Of a stretch of 49,266 nucleotides of DNA, positions 8,768 through 17,382 are shown one piece after another; the stretch's first letter is position 1; each line of letters opens with the position of its first letter. This DNA is from DASXRA01 sp036506155 (lineage in GTDB: Bacteria > Actinomycetota > Actinomycetes > Mycobacteriales > Jatrophihabitantaceae): NCBI GenBank assembly GCA_036506155.1, contig DASXSF010000077.1:1-49266 (forward strand). The letters are read 5' to 3'. The notes beneath the pieces are model-generated. The model ran no database searches and was not told where the DNA came from. It saw only the letters and a list, made by a program, of their open reading frames with translations. A program made the translations under genes and the position numbers.

Positions 8768-9355
8768 ATGCCGAGCCGCCTGACCGTGCTGTCCGGTCCG
8801 TCCGGCGTGGGCAAGGGCACAGTGGTGGAAGCCGTGCGCGAGTTGTATCCCCAGGTGTGGGTGTCCGTGTCGTGCACGACGCGCGCGCCCCGGCCGGGCG
8901 AGCGCGACGGCGTCCACTACCACTTCGTCGACCGGGCCACCTTCGCCCGGATGATCGAGCGGGGCGAGCTGCTCGAGTACGCCGAGTTCGCCGGCAACCT
9001 TTACGGCACGCCGAGCGCCCCCGTCCACGCGCATCTCGCGGCTGGGATCCCGACGCTGCTCGAGATCGAACTGCAGGGTGCACGTCAGGTGCGGGCAACC
9101 ATGCCGCGCGCGCAGTTCGTGTTCCTCGTGCCGCCGTCCTGGGACGAGTTGGATCGCCGGCTGTCCGGGCGTGGCACCGAGTCACGCGACGTGATCGAAG
9201 CGCGGCTGGCCCGGGCCCGGGTCGAGCTCGCGGCCGGAAGCGAGTTCGACAAGGTGGTCATCAACGACGACGTCGGCCGTGCTGCCGCTGAATTGGTATC
9301 CTTGATCGAGGCTGAGTGCGCCAAGCACGATCAACCAGACCGACAAGAAAGCTGA
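8768..9355 (+). CDS. gmk: Guanylate kinase
   Basis: Phosphorylates GMP to GDP with ATP. The protein has 195 residues. The P-loop LSGPSGVGKGT is at residues 6-16, the GMP-binding part is SCTTRAPRPGERDGVHYHFVD, and the lid contains RLSGRGTESRDVIEARLARA. The start follows a TANNNT hexamer by six bases. rpoZ follows after three bases, the usual actinobacterial pair. mihF, which precedes gmk in many actinobacteria, is not present here. Confidence 0.96.
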   Translation: MPSRLTVLSGPSGVGKGTVVEAVRELYPQVWVSVSCTTRAPRPGERDGVHYHFVDRATFARMIERGELLEYAEFAGNLYGTPSAPVHAHLAAGIPTLLEIELQGARQVRATMPRAQFVFLVPPSWDELDRRLSGRGTESRDVIEARLARARVELAAGSEFDKVVINDDVGRAAAELVSLIEAECAKHDQPDRQES

Positions 9356-9358
9356 GAC

Positions 9359-9622
9359 GTGTCCTCATCCGTGACCACGCCCGAAGGCATTACCAACCCG
9401 CCGATCGACGAGCTGCTCGAGCGCGCCCAGTCCAAATACGCGCTTGTCATCATCGCCGCGAAGCGGGCCCGGCAGATCAACGCTTACTACAGCCAACTCG
9501 GTGAGGGGTTGCTCGAGTACGTCGGCCCGCTGGTCGAGACGGCGCCGCAGGAGAAGCCGCTATCGATCGCACTGCGTGAGATCAACAACGACCTGATCGA
9601 GTTCAAGCCAGCCGAAGCTTAG
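9359..9622 (+). CDS. rpoZ: DNA-directed RNA polymerase omega subunit
   Basis: Small assembly and stability subunit of RNA polymerase that clamps the beta-prime C-terminus. The 87 residues include the typical ITNPPIDELLERAQSKYALV and AAKRARQINAY signatures and end in LREINNDLIEFKPAEA. GTG 9359 lies three bases after the gmk stop, so the two are surely cotranscribed. Confidence 0.95.
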   Translation: MSSSVTTPEGITNPPIDELLERAQSKYALVIIAAKRARQINAYYSQLGEGLLEYVGPLVETAPQEKPLSIALREINNDLIEFKPAEA

Positions 9623-9638
9623 GCGAGCCGAGGCGATC

Positions 9639-9661
9639 CTCTTCGCGCAGGCGCTCATCGC
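9639..9661 (-). repeat. Diverged copy of the CGCGATGAGCGCTCGC repeat
   Basis: Lies in the 105-bp gap between rpoZ and coaBC. Over 23 bases it matches the consensus seen at 12263-12288 except for a two-base swap (GA to AG). It could also pair with nearby GGCGAT (9632-9637) as a weak stem; no clear terminator is visible. Confidence 0.6.
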
Positions 9662-9727
9662 CCGGTGGTTGCGTTCTCTTCGGTCACGTTCCCCTAGCCC
9701 ACCCGAGTCCGTGGTTAGCTCCTACTT

Positions 9728-10939
9728 GTGAGCCGGGTGGTGCTGGGCGTCGCGGGAGGGATTGCCGCCTACAAGGTGGCTGATTTGCTGCGGAAGCTGA
9801 CCGAATCGGGACATGAGGTCACGGTTGTCCCCACCGATGCGGCCCTGCGCTTTGTCGGCGCGCCGACCTGGGCGGCCCTGTCGCGCCATCCGATCGCGAC
9901 TGACGTGTGGACCGGCGCCGAGGATGTCCCGCATGTCCAGCTCGGTCGCGATGCCGACCTCGTCGTGGTAGCGCCCGCCACCGCCGATCTGCTGGCCCGT
10001 GCCGCGCACGGCATCGCCGACGACCTGATCACGAACACGCTGCTGACGGCGCGCTGCCCGGTGTTGTTCGTTCCGGCTATGCACACCGAGATGTGGGACC
10101 ACCCGGCCACGGCCGAGAACGTCGCCACGCTGCGCCGACGCGGCGCCGCGGTACTCGAGCCTGCGATCGGGCGGCTCACCGGCGCCGACTCCGGCAAGGG
10201 ACGCCTCCCCGAGCCGGCCGAGATCGCCCAACTCGCCGAACTGCTGCTACGCCGCCCGAACGCGTTGCCGCCCGACCTCGTCGGCCATCACGTGCTCGTC
10301 ACGGCCGGTGGGACCCGCGAGCTGATCGACCCGGTGCGCTTCCTCGGCAACGCCTCGTCCGGGCTCCAGGGCTACGCACTGGCTAGCGTGGCCGCCGCCC
10401 GGGGCGCCAGCCAGGTCACCCTCGTGGCCGCCAACACCGACCTGCCCGATCCGGCGGGCTCCGACGTCATCCGTGTCACGACGACCGCCGAGCTGCGCGA
10501 GGCGGTGCACAAGGCGGCCGCCGACGCCGACGTGGTCGTCATGGCCGCGGCGATCGCCGACTTCCGGCCGGCCGAGCAGGCGACGCACAAGATCAAACGC
10601 TCGGATGCGGAGCCGGCGCCGATCGCCCTGGTCAAGAACCCGGACATCCTCTCCGAACTGGTCGCCGCCCGCCGCCCGGGGCAGGTTCTGGTCGGCTTCG
10701 CCGCCGAGACCGGGGACGAGACCAGCGACGTCCTCGACCACGGCCGCGAGAAGCTGGCGCGCAAGGGCTGCGATCTGCTCGTTGTGAACGCCGTCGGGGC
10801 CGGCCAGGCATTCGGGCGGCCGGACAACGCCGCGGTGATCCTGGGCGCTGACGGCAGCGAGCTGCCGGTGCCGCTCGGCCCGAAGGCGGTGCTCGCCGCA
10901 GCAGTGTGGGACGCGGTTCGATCTCTACCCGGCCGGTAG
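9728..10939 (+). CDS. coaBC: Bifunctional phosphopantothenoylcysteine decarboxylase / phosphopantothenate-cysteine ligase
   Basis: Two consecutive steps of coenzyme A synthesis. The 403 residues comprise an N-terminal flavin-binding CoaC domain (GVAGGIAAYK; the VPAMHTEMW substrate-clamp motif) and a C-terminal CoaB ligase domain from about residue 185 (VTAGGTRELIDPVRFLGNAS, then HKIKRSD and LVKNPDIL). GTG 9728 is preceded seven bases upstream by TTAGCT, a weak -10 candidate, and has no Shine-Dalgarno. Its TAG stop lies inside the -10 hexamer of metK. Confidence 0.96.
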   Translation: MSRVVLGVAGGIAAYKVADLLRKLTESGHEVTVVPTDAALRFVGAPTWAALSRHPIATDVWTGAEDVPHVQLGRDADLVVVAPATADLLARAAHGIADDLITNTLLTARCPVLFVPAMHTEMWDHPATAENVATLRRRGAAVLEPAIGRLTGADSGKGRLPEPAEIAQLAELLLRRPNALPPDLVGHHVLVTAGGTRELIDPVRFLGNASSGLQGYALASVAAARGASQVTLVAANTDLPDPAGSDVIRVTTTAELREAVHKAAADADVVVMAAAIADFRPAEQATHKIKRSDAEPAPIALVKNPDILSELVAARRPGQVLVGFAAETGDETSDVLDHGREKLARKGCDLLVVNAVGAGQAFGRPDNAAVILGADGSELPVPLGPKAVLAAAVWDAVRSLPGR

Positions 10940-10942
10940 ACT
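10937..10942 (+). promoter_or_regulatory. Candidate -10 hexamer of metK
   Basis: TAGACT, whose first three bases are also the stop codon of coaBC. The expected start of transcription leaves a leader of about 28 bases with a Shine-Dalgarno (GGAG 10969-10972) five bases before GTG 10978. The leader is too short for a SAM riboswitch. Confidence 0.5.
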
Positions 10943-10977
10943 CTCCGGGACCCATTCCGCCGATCCCCGGAGTATCT

Positions 10978-12171
10978 GTGAGCCGCCGCCTGTTCACGTC
11001 CGAGTCCGTCACCGAGGGACACCCTGACAAGATCGCAGACCAGATCAGCGACTCGATCCTCGATGCGCTGCTCGCACAGGACCCCTCGAGCCGCGTTGCA
11101 GTCGAGACGCTGATCACGACCGGTCAGGTCCACGTTGCCGGCGAGGTGACGACGGAGGCGTACGCCGACATTCCGACGATCGTGCGTGAGCGCATCCTCG
11201 ATATCGGCTACGACTCGTCCCGGAAGGGCTTCGACGGCGCATCCTGTGGCGTGAACGTTGCGATCGGCTCGCAGTCGCCGGACATCGCGCAGGGCGTCGA
11301 CTCCGCCTACGAGGCGCGCGTCGAAGGTGATGACGACCCGCTCGACCGGCAGGGGGCCGGCGACCAGGGCCTTATGTTCGGGTTCGCCTGCGACGAGACG
11401 CCCGAATTGATGCCGCTGCCGATCGCGCTCGCGCACCGGCTGGCACACCGGCTGTCCGTGGTACGCAAGGACGGCACTGTGCCCTACCTGCGCCCCGACG
11501 GGAAGACGCAGGTCACCATCGAGTACATCGACGGCAAGCCGGCCCGCCTGGACACCGTCGTCGTCTCGAGCCAGCACGCCGCCGACATCGACCTGGACAC
11601 GCTGCTCAAGCCGGACATCGCGGAGCATGTGATCATGCCCGTCATCGCCGACATCGGCATCGACACCGAAGGTCACCGGCTGCTCGTCAACCCCACCGGC
11701 CGTTTCGAGATCGGCGGCCCCATGGGTGACGCCGGGCTGACCGGCCGCAAGATCATCGTCGACACGTACGGCGGTTACGCCCGCCACGGCGGTGGAGCGT
11801 TCTCCGGCAAGGACCCCTCCAAGGTCGACCGTTCGGCGGCATACGCGCTGCGCTGGGTTGCCAAGAACGTCGTGGCCGCGCGCCTGGCCAGCAAGGTCGA
11901 GGTGCAGGCCGCGTACGCCATCGGCAAGGCGCAGCCTGTGGGCCTATTCATCGAGACGTTCGGTAGCGAGACGGCCGACCCGGCGAAGATCGCGAGCGCG
12001 ATCATGGAAACGTTCGACCTCCGGCCCGCGGCGATCATCCGGGACCTCGACCTCAAGCGGCCGATCTACACACAGACGGCCGCCTACGGCCATTTCGGCC
12101 GGGAACTGCCCGACTTCACCTGGGAGCGCACAGACAAGGCCGACCACCTCGCCAAGCTGGTCAACGGCTGA
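10978..12171 (+). CDS. metK: S-adenosylmethionine synthase
   Basis: Forms S-adenosylmethionine from methionine and ATP. The 397 residues contain RRLFTSESVTEGHPDKIADQ at the N-terminus, the ATP-site region GAGDQGLMFGFACDET, the phosphate-binding GGAFSGKDPSKVDRSAAY, and the C-terminal DFTWERTDKADHLAKL. GTG 10978 is supported by GGAG five bases upstream and by the conserved N-terminus; ATG/GTG codons further upstream overlap coaBC. Confidence 0.97.
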   Translation: MSRRLFTSESVTEGHPDKIADQISDSILDALLAQDPSSRVAVETLITTGQVHVAGEVTTEAYADIPTIVRERILDIGYDSSRKGFDGASCGVNVAIGSQSPDIAQGVDSAYEARVEGDDDPLDRQGAGDQGLMFGFACDETPELMPLPIALAHRLAHRLSVVRKDGTVPYLRPDGKTQVTIEYIDGKPARLDTVVVSSQHAADIDLDTLLKPDIAEHVIMPVIADIGIDTEGHRLLVNPTGRFEIGGPMGDAGLTGRKIIVDTYGGYARHGGGAFSGKDPSKVDRSAAYALRWVAKNVVAARLASKVEVQAAYAIGKAQPVGLFIETFGSETADPAKIASAIMETFDLRPAAIIRDLDLKRPIYTQTAAYGHFGRELPDFTWERTDKADHLAKLVNG

Positions 12172-12262
12172 ACCATCCCGGCTGCGCGAATCACCGTCTC
12201 CACCGCATGGGTGGATCCGGTGCTCCGCTCGCGCCTGCGGCGCGGCCGCGTGGCGGCGCTGG

Positions 12263-12288
12263 GGCTCTTCGCGCGAGCGCTCATCGCG
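12263..12288 (-). repeat. Longest copy of the CGCGATGAGCGCTCGC repeat
   Basis: Lies in the 150-bp gap between metK and priA. The 16-base core (12273-12288, complement) is exact, and the whole 26 bases match the copy at 6996-7021 with one mismatch. The rest of the gap holds no gene I can support. Confidence 0.85.
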
Positions 12289-12309
12289 GTGGTGGTCGCC
12301 GCCGGCTGA

Positions 12310-12315
12310 TATGAC
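12310..12315 (+). promoter_or_regulatory. Candidate -10 of priA, leaderless geometry
   Basis: TATGAC ends six bases before GTG 12322. It lacks the final T of TANNNT, so this is the weakest member of the set. Confidence 0.3.
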
Positions 12316-12321
12316 TGCGGG

Positions 12322-14262
12322 GTGAAGCGCACCGGGCGGGTGGCCGCAGCCGACCGACCGGTCGTTCGGCTCATGGTCGATGTCCCACTGGCGCATCTCG
12401 ACCGGCCCTTCGACTACCTCGTGCCGGAGGAGCTGTCCGACGCGATCCGGGCCGGCTCGAGGGTGCGGGTACGGTTCGCGGGGCGGCTCGTCGACGGCTA
12501 TGCCCTGGAACGCCGCGACTCGAGCGAGCACACCGGGCGGCTGGCATTCGTCGAGCGGGCCGTCGGCGGCGAGCCGGTACTCACGCTCGAGACCACCCGG
12601 CTGTTCCGGGCGGTCGCCGACCGGTACGCGGGCAGCTTCGTGGACGTGGCGCGCCTCGGTGTGCCCGCTCGGCATGCCGGCGCCGAGTCTGCGGACACCC
12701 CCACGCGGCCGCCACCGGACAGGATGGCCACTAGCGGCTGGGACCGCTATCACGCTGGGCCGGCGTTCCTCGCCGCGGTCGCCGCGGGGCGACCTGCGCG
12801 CGCCGTGTGGTCGGCGCTGCCGGGAGAGGACTGGCCCCGACGGCTCGCCGAGGCGATGCGCGCCGCGCTCGCGGACGGTCGGGGTGCCGTCGCCGTCGTA
12901 CCCGACCTGCGCGATCTCCGGCGCCTCGACGCCGCGCTGTCCGACGTCCTCGGCACCGGCCGGTACGTGGCCCTGTCGGCGGACCTGGGCCCTGCCGAGC
13001 GTTACCGCCGCTGGCTGGCGGTGCGCCGCGGCGCGGTGCGGGCGGTGGCGGGCACGAGGGTCGCGGCGCTGGCTCCGGTCGCGGACCTAGGTCTGCTTGC
13101 GATCTGGGACGACGGCGACGACCTGTACGCCGAACCCCGTGCGCCGTATCCCCACGCCCGCGACGTGCTGGTGCTGCGCTCGTCCCTGACCGGCGCGGCG
13201 CTGCTTGTCGGCGGGTACGCACGCAGCGCGGAGGCCGCGCTACTCGCCGAGTCCGGCTGGGCGCATGAGATCCTCGCGGATCGGGCTGCGATACGGGCCG
13301 CCGGCCCGCGCGTGGTGGCCACTGGCGACGACGCCGAGCAGCAGCGTGATCCCGCCGCACGCGCCGCCCGGCTGCCGAGCGTCGCGTTCCGGGCGGCCCG
13401 CGACGCGCTGGCCGGTGGGCGCCCGGTCCTGGTGCAGGTGCCACGGCGGGGGTACGTCCCGACACTTGCCTGCGCCCGGGATCGCACACCCGCCCGGTGC
13501 GCGACTTGCGGCGGCCCGCTCGCGGCGAGCTCCGGTCACGCGATCGCCACCTGCGGATGGTGTGGCCGGCCCGCCGGAAACTGGACGTGCCCGGCGTGCG
13601 GCGGGCGGCGGCTGCGGGCCGTCGTCGTCGGCTCGGCACGCACCGCGGAGGAGCTGGGTCGCGCCTTCCCGGGCGTGCCGATCCGCATGTCCAGCGGCGA
13701 CACCGTGCTTGCCGATGTCCCGGCGCAACCGAGTGTCGTGGTGGCGACGCCAGGGGCGGAGCCGGACGTCACCGGCGGGTACGGCGCCGCGCTGCTACTC
13801 GACGGGTGGGCGCTGCTCGGCCGCGCCGACCTGCGCGCCGGTGAGGAGGCGTTGCGCCGCTGGTTGAACGCTGCCGCCCTGGTCCGGCCGGAGGGGCAGG
13901 TGGTGGTGGCGGCCGACGCCTCGGTCCCGGCGGTGCAGGCGCTCATCCGGTGGGACGCCCCAGGCAACGCTGCCCGGGAGCTCGCCGACCGGCAGCAGCT
14001 CGGCTTCCCGCCGGCGGTGCGCATGGCGTCGCTGACCGGCGCGGCAGACGCCATCGGCGAGATGCTCGGTGGGCTGCCGGAGCCCTATGAGGTGATCGGC
14101 CCGGTTCCGGTGGATGACGACACGCAGCGAACGCTGATCCGGGTGCCTCGGGCGAACGGCGCGCAGCTGGCCACAGCGCTGAAGGCGGCCGCCGCCGCAC
14201 GCTCTGCCCGTAAGGCCGCCGATCCGGTCAAGGTCGTCCTCGACCCGCTCGAACTGTTCTGA
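12322..14262 (+). CDS. priA: PriA-like primosomal protein N' (actinobacterial form)
   Basis: Replication-restart protein. The 646 residues show the N-terminal DNA-binding domain (VRLMVDVPLAHLDRPFDYLVP; VRVRFAGRLVDGY), a zinc-binding region with CxxC pairs (RCATCGG, CGWCGRP, WTCPACGG) and the C-terminal region ending VKVVLDPLELF. I see no Walker A (GxxxxGKT/S) and no DEAH-type box, as in other actinobacterial PriA proteins, so it is probably not an active helicase. The start GTG 12322 follows a -10-like hexamer. Confidence 0.9.
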   Translation: MKRTGRVAAADRPVVRLMVDVPLAHLDRPFDYLVPEELSDAIRAGSRVRVRFAGRLVDGYALERRDSSEHTGRLAFVERAVGGEPVLTLETTRLFRAVADRYAGSFVDVARLGVPARHAGAESADTPTRPPPDRMATSGWDRYHAGPAFLAAVAAGRPARAVWSALPGEDWPRRLAEAMRAALADGRGAVAVVPDLRDLRRLDAALSDVLGTGRYVALSADLGPAERYRRWLAVRRGAVRAVAGTRVAALAPVADLGLLAIWDDGDDLYAEPRAPYPHARDVLVLRSSLTGAALLVGGYARSAEAALLAESGWAHEILADRAAIRAAGPRVVATGDDAEQQRDPAARAARLPSVAFRAARDALAGGRPVLVQVPRRGYVPTLACARDRTPARCATCGGPLAASSGHAIATCGWCGRPAGNWTCPACGGRRLRAVVVGSARTAEELGRAFPGVPIRMSSGDTVLADVPAQPSVVVATPGAEPDVTGGYGAALLLDGWALLGRADLRAGEEALRRWLNAAALVRPEGQVVVAADASVPAVQALIRWDAPGNAARELADRQQLGFPPAVRMASLTGAADAIGEMLGGLPEPYEVIGPVPVDDDTQRTLIRVPRANGAQLATALKAAAAARSARKAADPVKVVLDPLELF

Positions 14263-14269
14263 TCGGTCG

Positions 14270-14372
14270 TCAGCCCGGTGGGCCGGTCGAGTCCCGCACC
14301 ACGAGGTGGGTAGGGAACACGCGCGGGGCGCAGCAGCTCATCCGATCCGGTCAACCTGGAGAGCAGCCCGTT
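14270..14372 (-). pseudogene. C-terminal remnant of a LacI-family transcriptional regulator
   Basis: On the minus strand, codons 14341-14270 read APRVFPTHLVVRDSTGPPG and a stop, the usual C-terminal end of LacI/GalR-type actinobacterial regulators. The preceding piece GLLSRLTGSDELLRPARV is in another frame, so a frameshift sits near 14325. Nothing LacI-like is visible upstream of about 14372. The remnant occupies most of the supported content of the 237-bp priA-def gap; the rest (14373-14487) shows nothing. Confidence 0.65.
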
Positions 14373-14487
14373 CCGGGCAGTCGTGATCACGCGGACGTGA
14401 TGAATTCCCGCAGCGACACCGGCTGCCGGGAGCAGGTGGTGTCGCCCGCTGCGCGGCAGACGCGCCCGGCACAGCGGGGCCGATCCG

Positions 14488-14493
14488 TAGACT
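14488..14493 (+). promoter_or_regulatory. Candidate -10 of the def operon, leaderless geometry
   Basis: TAGACT followed by six bases and then GTG 14500. No Shine-Dalgarno precedes the start. Identical hexamer and spacing occur before rpe. Confidence 0.55.
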
Positions 14494-14499
14494 CGCCCT

Positions 14500-15051
14500 G
14501 TGACCGTCCAGACAATCCGGTTGTTCGGCGACCCGGTGCTGCGTACGCCGGCCGAGGTGGTGACCGCCTTCGACAAGGAGCTGCGCACGCTCGTCGCCGA
14601 CCTCGCGGAGACCATGCTGGACGCGCCCGGCATAGGACTCGCCGCGCCGCAGATCGGGGTCGGGCTGCGCGTGTTCACCTATCACCTCGATGACGAACAG
14701 TCCGGCCACCTGGTCAACCCGGTGCTGCACTTCCCGTCCGACGAGGACCAGGACGGCGAGGAGGGATGCCTGTCGATCCCGGGCCTGAAGTTCGACTGCC
14801 GGCGCCGCCAGCACGTGGTGGCTCACGGGCAGGACATGTACGGGGACCCGGTCACGGTCGAGGGCACCGAACTGCTCGCGCGCTGCGTCCAGCACGAGAC
14901 CGACCACCTCGACGGCGTCCTTTTCGTGGACCGGCTCGACGCCGCGACCCGCAAGACGGCGCTCAAAGCGATCCGTGAGGCGGAGTGGTTCGGCCAGCCG
15001 CCGCCCCGCGTCAAGGTCAGCCCGCATCCGACTTTGGGGCGGGCGCTCTGA
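14500..15051 (+). CDS. def: Peptide deformylase
   Basis: Removes the N-formyl group from nascent proteins. The 183 residues carry all three family motifs: GIGLAAPQIGV, EGCLSIPG (metal-binding Cys) and QHETDHLDG (metal-binding His pair with the catalytic Glu). The stop overlaps the fmt start as TGATG (15049-15053); deformylation and formylation genes are coupled, as usual. Confidence 0.96.
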   Translation: MTVQTIRLFGDPVLRTPAEVVTAFDKELRTLVADLAETMLDAPGIGLAAPQIGVGLRVFTYHLDDEQSGHLVNPVLHFPSDEDQDGEEGCLSIPGLKFDCRRRQHVVAHGQDMYGDPVTVEGTELLARCVQHETDHLDGVLFVDRLDAATRKTALKAIREAEWFGQPPPRVKVSPHPTLGRAL

Positions 15052-15977
15052 TGCGGTTGGTCTTCACGGGGACGCCGGAGACTGCGGTGCCGTCACTGAC
15101 CGCGCTGCTCGACTCGTCGCATCACGAAGTCGTCGCCGTGCTGACCCGGCCGCACTCGCGCGCCGGGCGGGGCCGGCGTGAGGTCGCCTCGCCCGTCGAG
15201 CAGCTCGCCGTGAAGGAGGGCCTGCCGGTGTTGTCACCGACTCGGCTCAGCGACCCGGACTTCCTGGAGCGACTCGTCGATCTGCGCCCGGACTGCTGCC
15301 CCGTCGTCGCCTACGGGGCGCTGATTCCAGCAGCCGCGCTGGCGATCCCCGAGCAAGGCTGGGTGAACCTGCACTTCTCGCTGTTGCCGGCTTGGCGCGG
15401 CGCGGCCCCGGTGCAGCGCGCGATCCTCTCCGGCGATGAGGTTACGGGGGCGTCGACGTTCCTGATCGAGGCAGGCCTCGACACCGGTCCGGTGTACGGT
15501 GTGGTCACCGAGCCGGTCCGGGCCACGGACACGGCCGGCGGGCTGCTCGAGCGCCTCGCTCGCAGTGGCGCGGATCTCCTTGTCGCCACCATGGACGGCA
15601 TCGCCGACGGGTCGCTCACGCCCCGTCCGCAGACAGCGGACGGCGTTTCGGTTGCGGCCAAGATCACCGTCGATGACGCGCGGGTGGACTGGACGGCACC
15701 CGCCGTGCACGTCGACCGGTTGGTCCGGGCATGCACCCCCGTTCCGGGCGCATGGACGCTGTTTCGTGGCCAGCGGCTCAAGCTCGGCCCGGTCCGGGTG
15801 GTGGACGGTTCGGCGCTCCACCCCGGCGAGCTGCGCATGACGAAGCAGTCCGTACGGGTCGGGACGGCCACCGGGCCGGTGCAGCTCGGTGACGTTCAGG
15901 CACCGGGCAAGCGGCCGGTGCCGGCGCCCGACTGGGCCCGCGGCATGCGGCCGGGGCCCGGCGAGCGACTTGGCTGA
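15051..15977 (+). CDS. fmt: Methionyl-tRNA formyltransferase
   Basis: Formylates initiator Met-tRNA using 10-formyltetrahydrofolate. The 308 residues include RLVFTGTPETAVPSL, the folate-site VNLHFSLLPAWRGAAPVQRAI, and IEAGLDTGPVYG. A C-terminal OB-like domain follows residue 210. ATG 15051 overlaps the def stop by one base. The gene end overlaps the likely rsmB start by eight bases. Confidence 0.96.
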   Translation: MRLVFTGTPETAVPSLTALLDSSHHEVVAVLTRPHSRAGRGRREVASPVEQLAVKEGLPVLSPTRLSDPDFLERLVDLRPDCCPVVAYGALIPAAALAIPEQGWVNLHFSLLPAWRGAAPVQRAILSGDEVTGASTFLIEAGLDTGPVYGVVTEPVRATDTAGGLLERLARSGADLLVATMDGIADGSLTPRPQTADGVSVAAKITVDDARVDWTAPAVHVDRLVRACTPVPGAWTLFRGQRLKLGPVRVVDGSALHPGELRMTKQSVRVGTATGPVQLGDVQAPGKRPVPAPDWARGMRPGPGERLG

Positions 15978-17271
15978 TCCGGCGCGACTCGCCGCATATC
16001 GGTTGCTGCGCGGCGTCGCCGAGAAGCAGGCGTACGCGAACCTGCTGCTGCCGGCGCTGCTTGCGGAGAGCCGGCTGTCGAGCCGGGACGCCGTACTCGC
16101 GACCGAGCTCGGTTACGGCACAGTGCGGGCGCAGGGCACGCTGGACGCGATTCTGGCGGCCTGCGTCGACCGGCCACTGTCCACTGTGGACGCTCCGGTG
16201 CTCGACCTGCTGCGGCTAGGTGCCTATCAGGCGTTGCGCACCCGGGTGCCACGACACGCCGCGGTGGCCACGACGGTCGATCTCGCCCGGGCGACAGGAC
16301 ACGCGCGGGCGGCCGGATTCGTCAACGCGGTGCTGCGCCGGGTGGCCGAGGCGGATTGGGACGAGTGGACGCGCCGGCTCGGCGACGGCGCATCGCCGCT
16401 GCGCATGCTGGCGCTCCGCACCGGTCATCCCGAGTGGATCGTGGCAGCGTTCGCAGATGCCCTGGGCGGCGACATCGCCGAAGCCGAGGCTGCCCTCGTC
16501 GCCGACGACGCCCGCCCGCAGACGCACGTCGTGGCGTGGCCCGGGCTGCTCGACCGCGACGCTCTGGTCGCTGAGTCCGGCGGCACGCCCGGCCCGTGGT
16601 CGCCGTACGCGGTGCGGCTTGAAGGCGGCAACCCGGCGGCCCTGCCGTCGATCCGCGAGGGCCGGGCGGGCGTCCAGGACGAGGGGAGCCAGTTGTGTGC
16701 GCTTGCCCTCGCTGCTGCGCCGCTGGCCGGGCCGGACGAGCGGTGGCTGGACATGTGCGCCGGACCGGGCGGAAAGACCGCGCTGCTCGCGGCGATCGCA
16801 GCGCCGCGCGGGGTGGCGGTTGTCGCGAACGAGCTGCACCCGCACCGCGCCGAGCTGGTCCGGCGGGCAACGGCGCAGTGGGACGTCGAGGTACTGGTCG
16901 GTGACGCGCGTGAGCTGACGGGCAGCTATGACCGCGTCTTGCTGGACGCGCCGTGCACCGGGCTGGGTGCACTGCGGCGCCGCCCCGAGGCGCGGTGGCG
17001 GCGCGACCCGTCGAACGTGCCGGAACTCGAGGCATTGCAGCGTGAGCTGCTCAGGAGGGCGCTGCAGGTCGTCCGGCCCGGCGGCGTCGTCGCCTACGTG
17101 ACCTGCTCGCCGCATCTGGCCGAAACGCGCGACGTCGTCGCCGGGACCGCCCTGCTCGACGCGCGCCCCGTCTTCCCGGGCGTGCCGCGCCTGGGCGACG
17201 GGCCCACCGTTCAGTTGTGGCCGCACCGTCACGGCACGGACGCAATGTTCTGCGCGCTGCTACAAGGCTGA
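15970..17271 (+). CDS. rsmB: 16S rRNA (cytosine-C5)-methyltransferase RsmB/Fmu
   Basis: Methylates C967 of 16S rRNA (E. coli numbering). An N-terminal NusB-like RNA-binding domain (about residues 1-140) is followed by the Rossmann methyltransferase domain with MCAGPGGKTALLAAIA, the catalytic LLDAPCTGLGALRRRPEARW and YVTCSPHLAET. The start is uncertain. TTG 15970 gives 433 residues beginning MADPARLAAYRLL, where homology starts; an in-frame ATG at 15889 inside fmt would add a low-complexity basic stretch. A copy of the palindrome GTCCACTGTGGAC lies at 16179-16191. Confidence 0.92.
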   Translation: MADPARLAAYRLLRGVAEKQAYANLLLPALLAESRLSSRDAVLATELGYGTVRAQGTLDAILAACVDRPLSTVDAPVLDLLRLGAYQALRTRVPRHAAVATTVDLARATGHARAAGFVNAVLRRVAEADWDEWTRRLGDGASPLRMLALRTGHPEWIVAAFADALGGDIAEAEAALVADDARPQTHVVAWPGLLDRDALVAESGGTPGPWSPYAVRLEGGNPAALPSIREGRAGVQDEGSQLCALALAAAPLAGPDERWLDMCAGPGGKTALLAAIAAPRGVAVVANELHPHRAELVRRATAQWDVEVLVGDARELTGSYDRVLLDAPCTGLGALRRRPEARWRRDPSNVPELEALQRELLRRALQVVRPGGVVAYVTCSPHLAETRDVVAGTALLDARPVFPGVPRLGDGPTVQLWPHRHGTDAMFCALLQG

Positions 17272-17370
17272 CGCGTGCCGTCGCGCCCCGCTAACCCACC
17301 TCACGCCAAGGTCTTCCGACCTCCGCATGGTCACGCAGCTGAGCACGAGCGGACTACATCGGCACGGCCC

Positions 17371-17376
17371 TAGACT
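17371..17376 (+). promoter_or_regulatory. Candidate -10 of the rpe-rib operon, leaderless geometry
   Basis: TAGACT followed by six bases and GTG 17383, as at def. The start codon is part of a perfect 10-bp palindrome GTGACGTCAC (17383-17392). In the 111-bp gap after rsmB I find no FMN riboswitch signature. Confidence 0.55.
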
Positions 17377-17382
17377 CTTGAC

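Noticed and set aside
9623..9727. Rho-independent terminator after rpoZ
   Set aside because: Only a weak 6-bp pairing (GGCGAT/ATCGCC) with a long loop and no T-run; the sequence is better explained as a repeat copy.
10940..10977. SAM riboswitch before metK
   Set aside because: The predicted leader is about 28 bases, too short for any known SAM-binding class.
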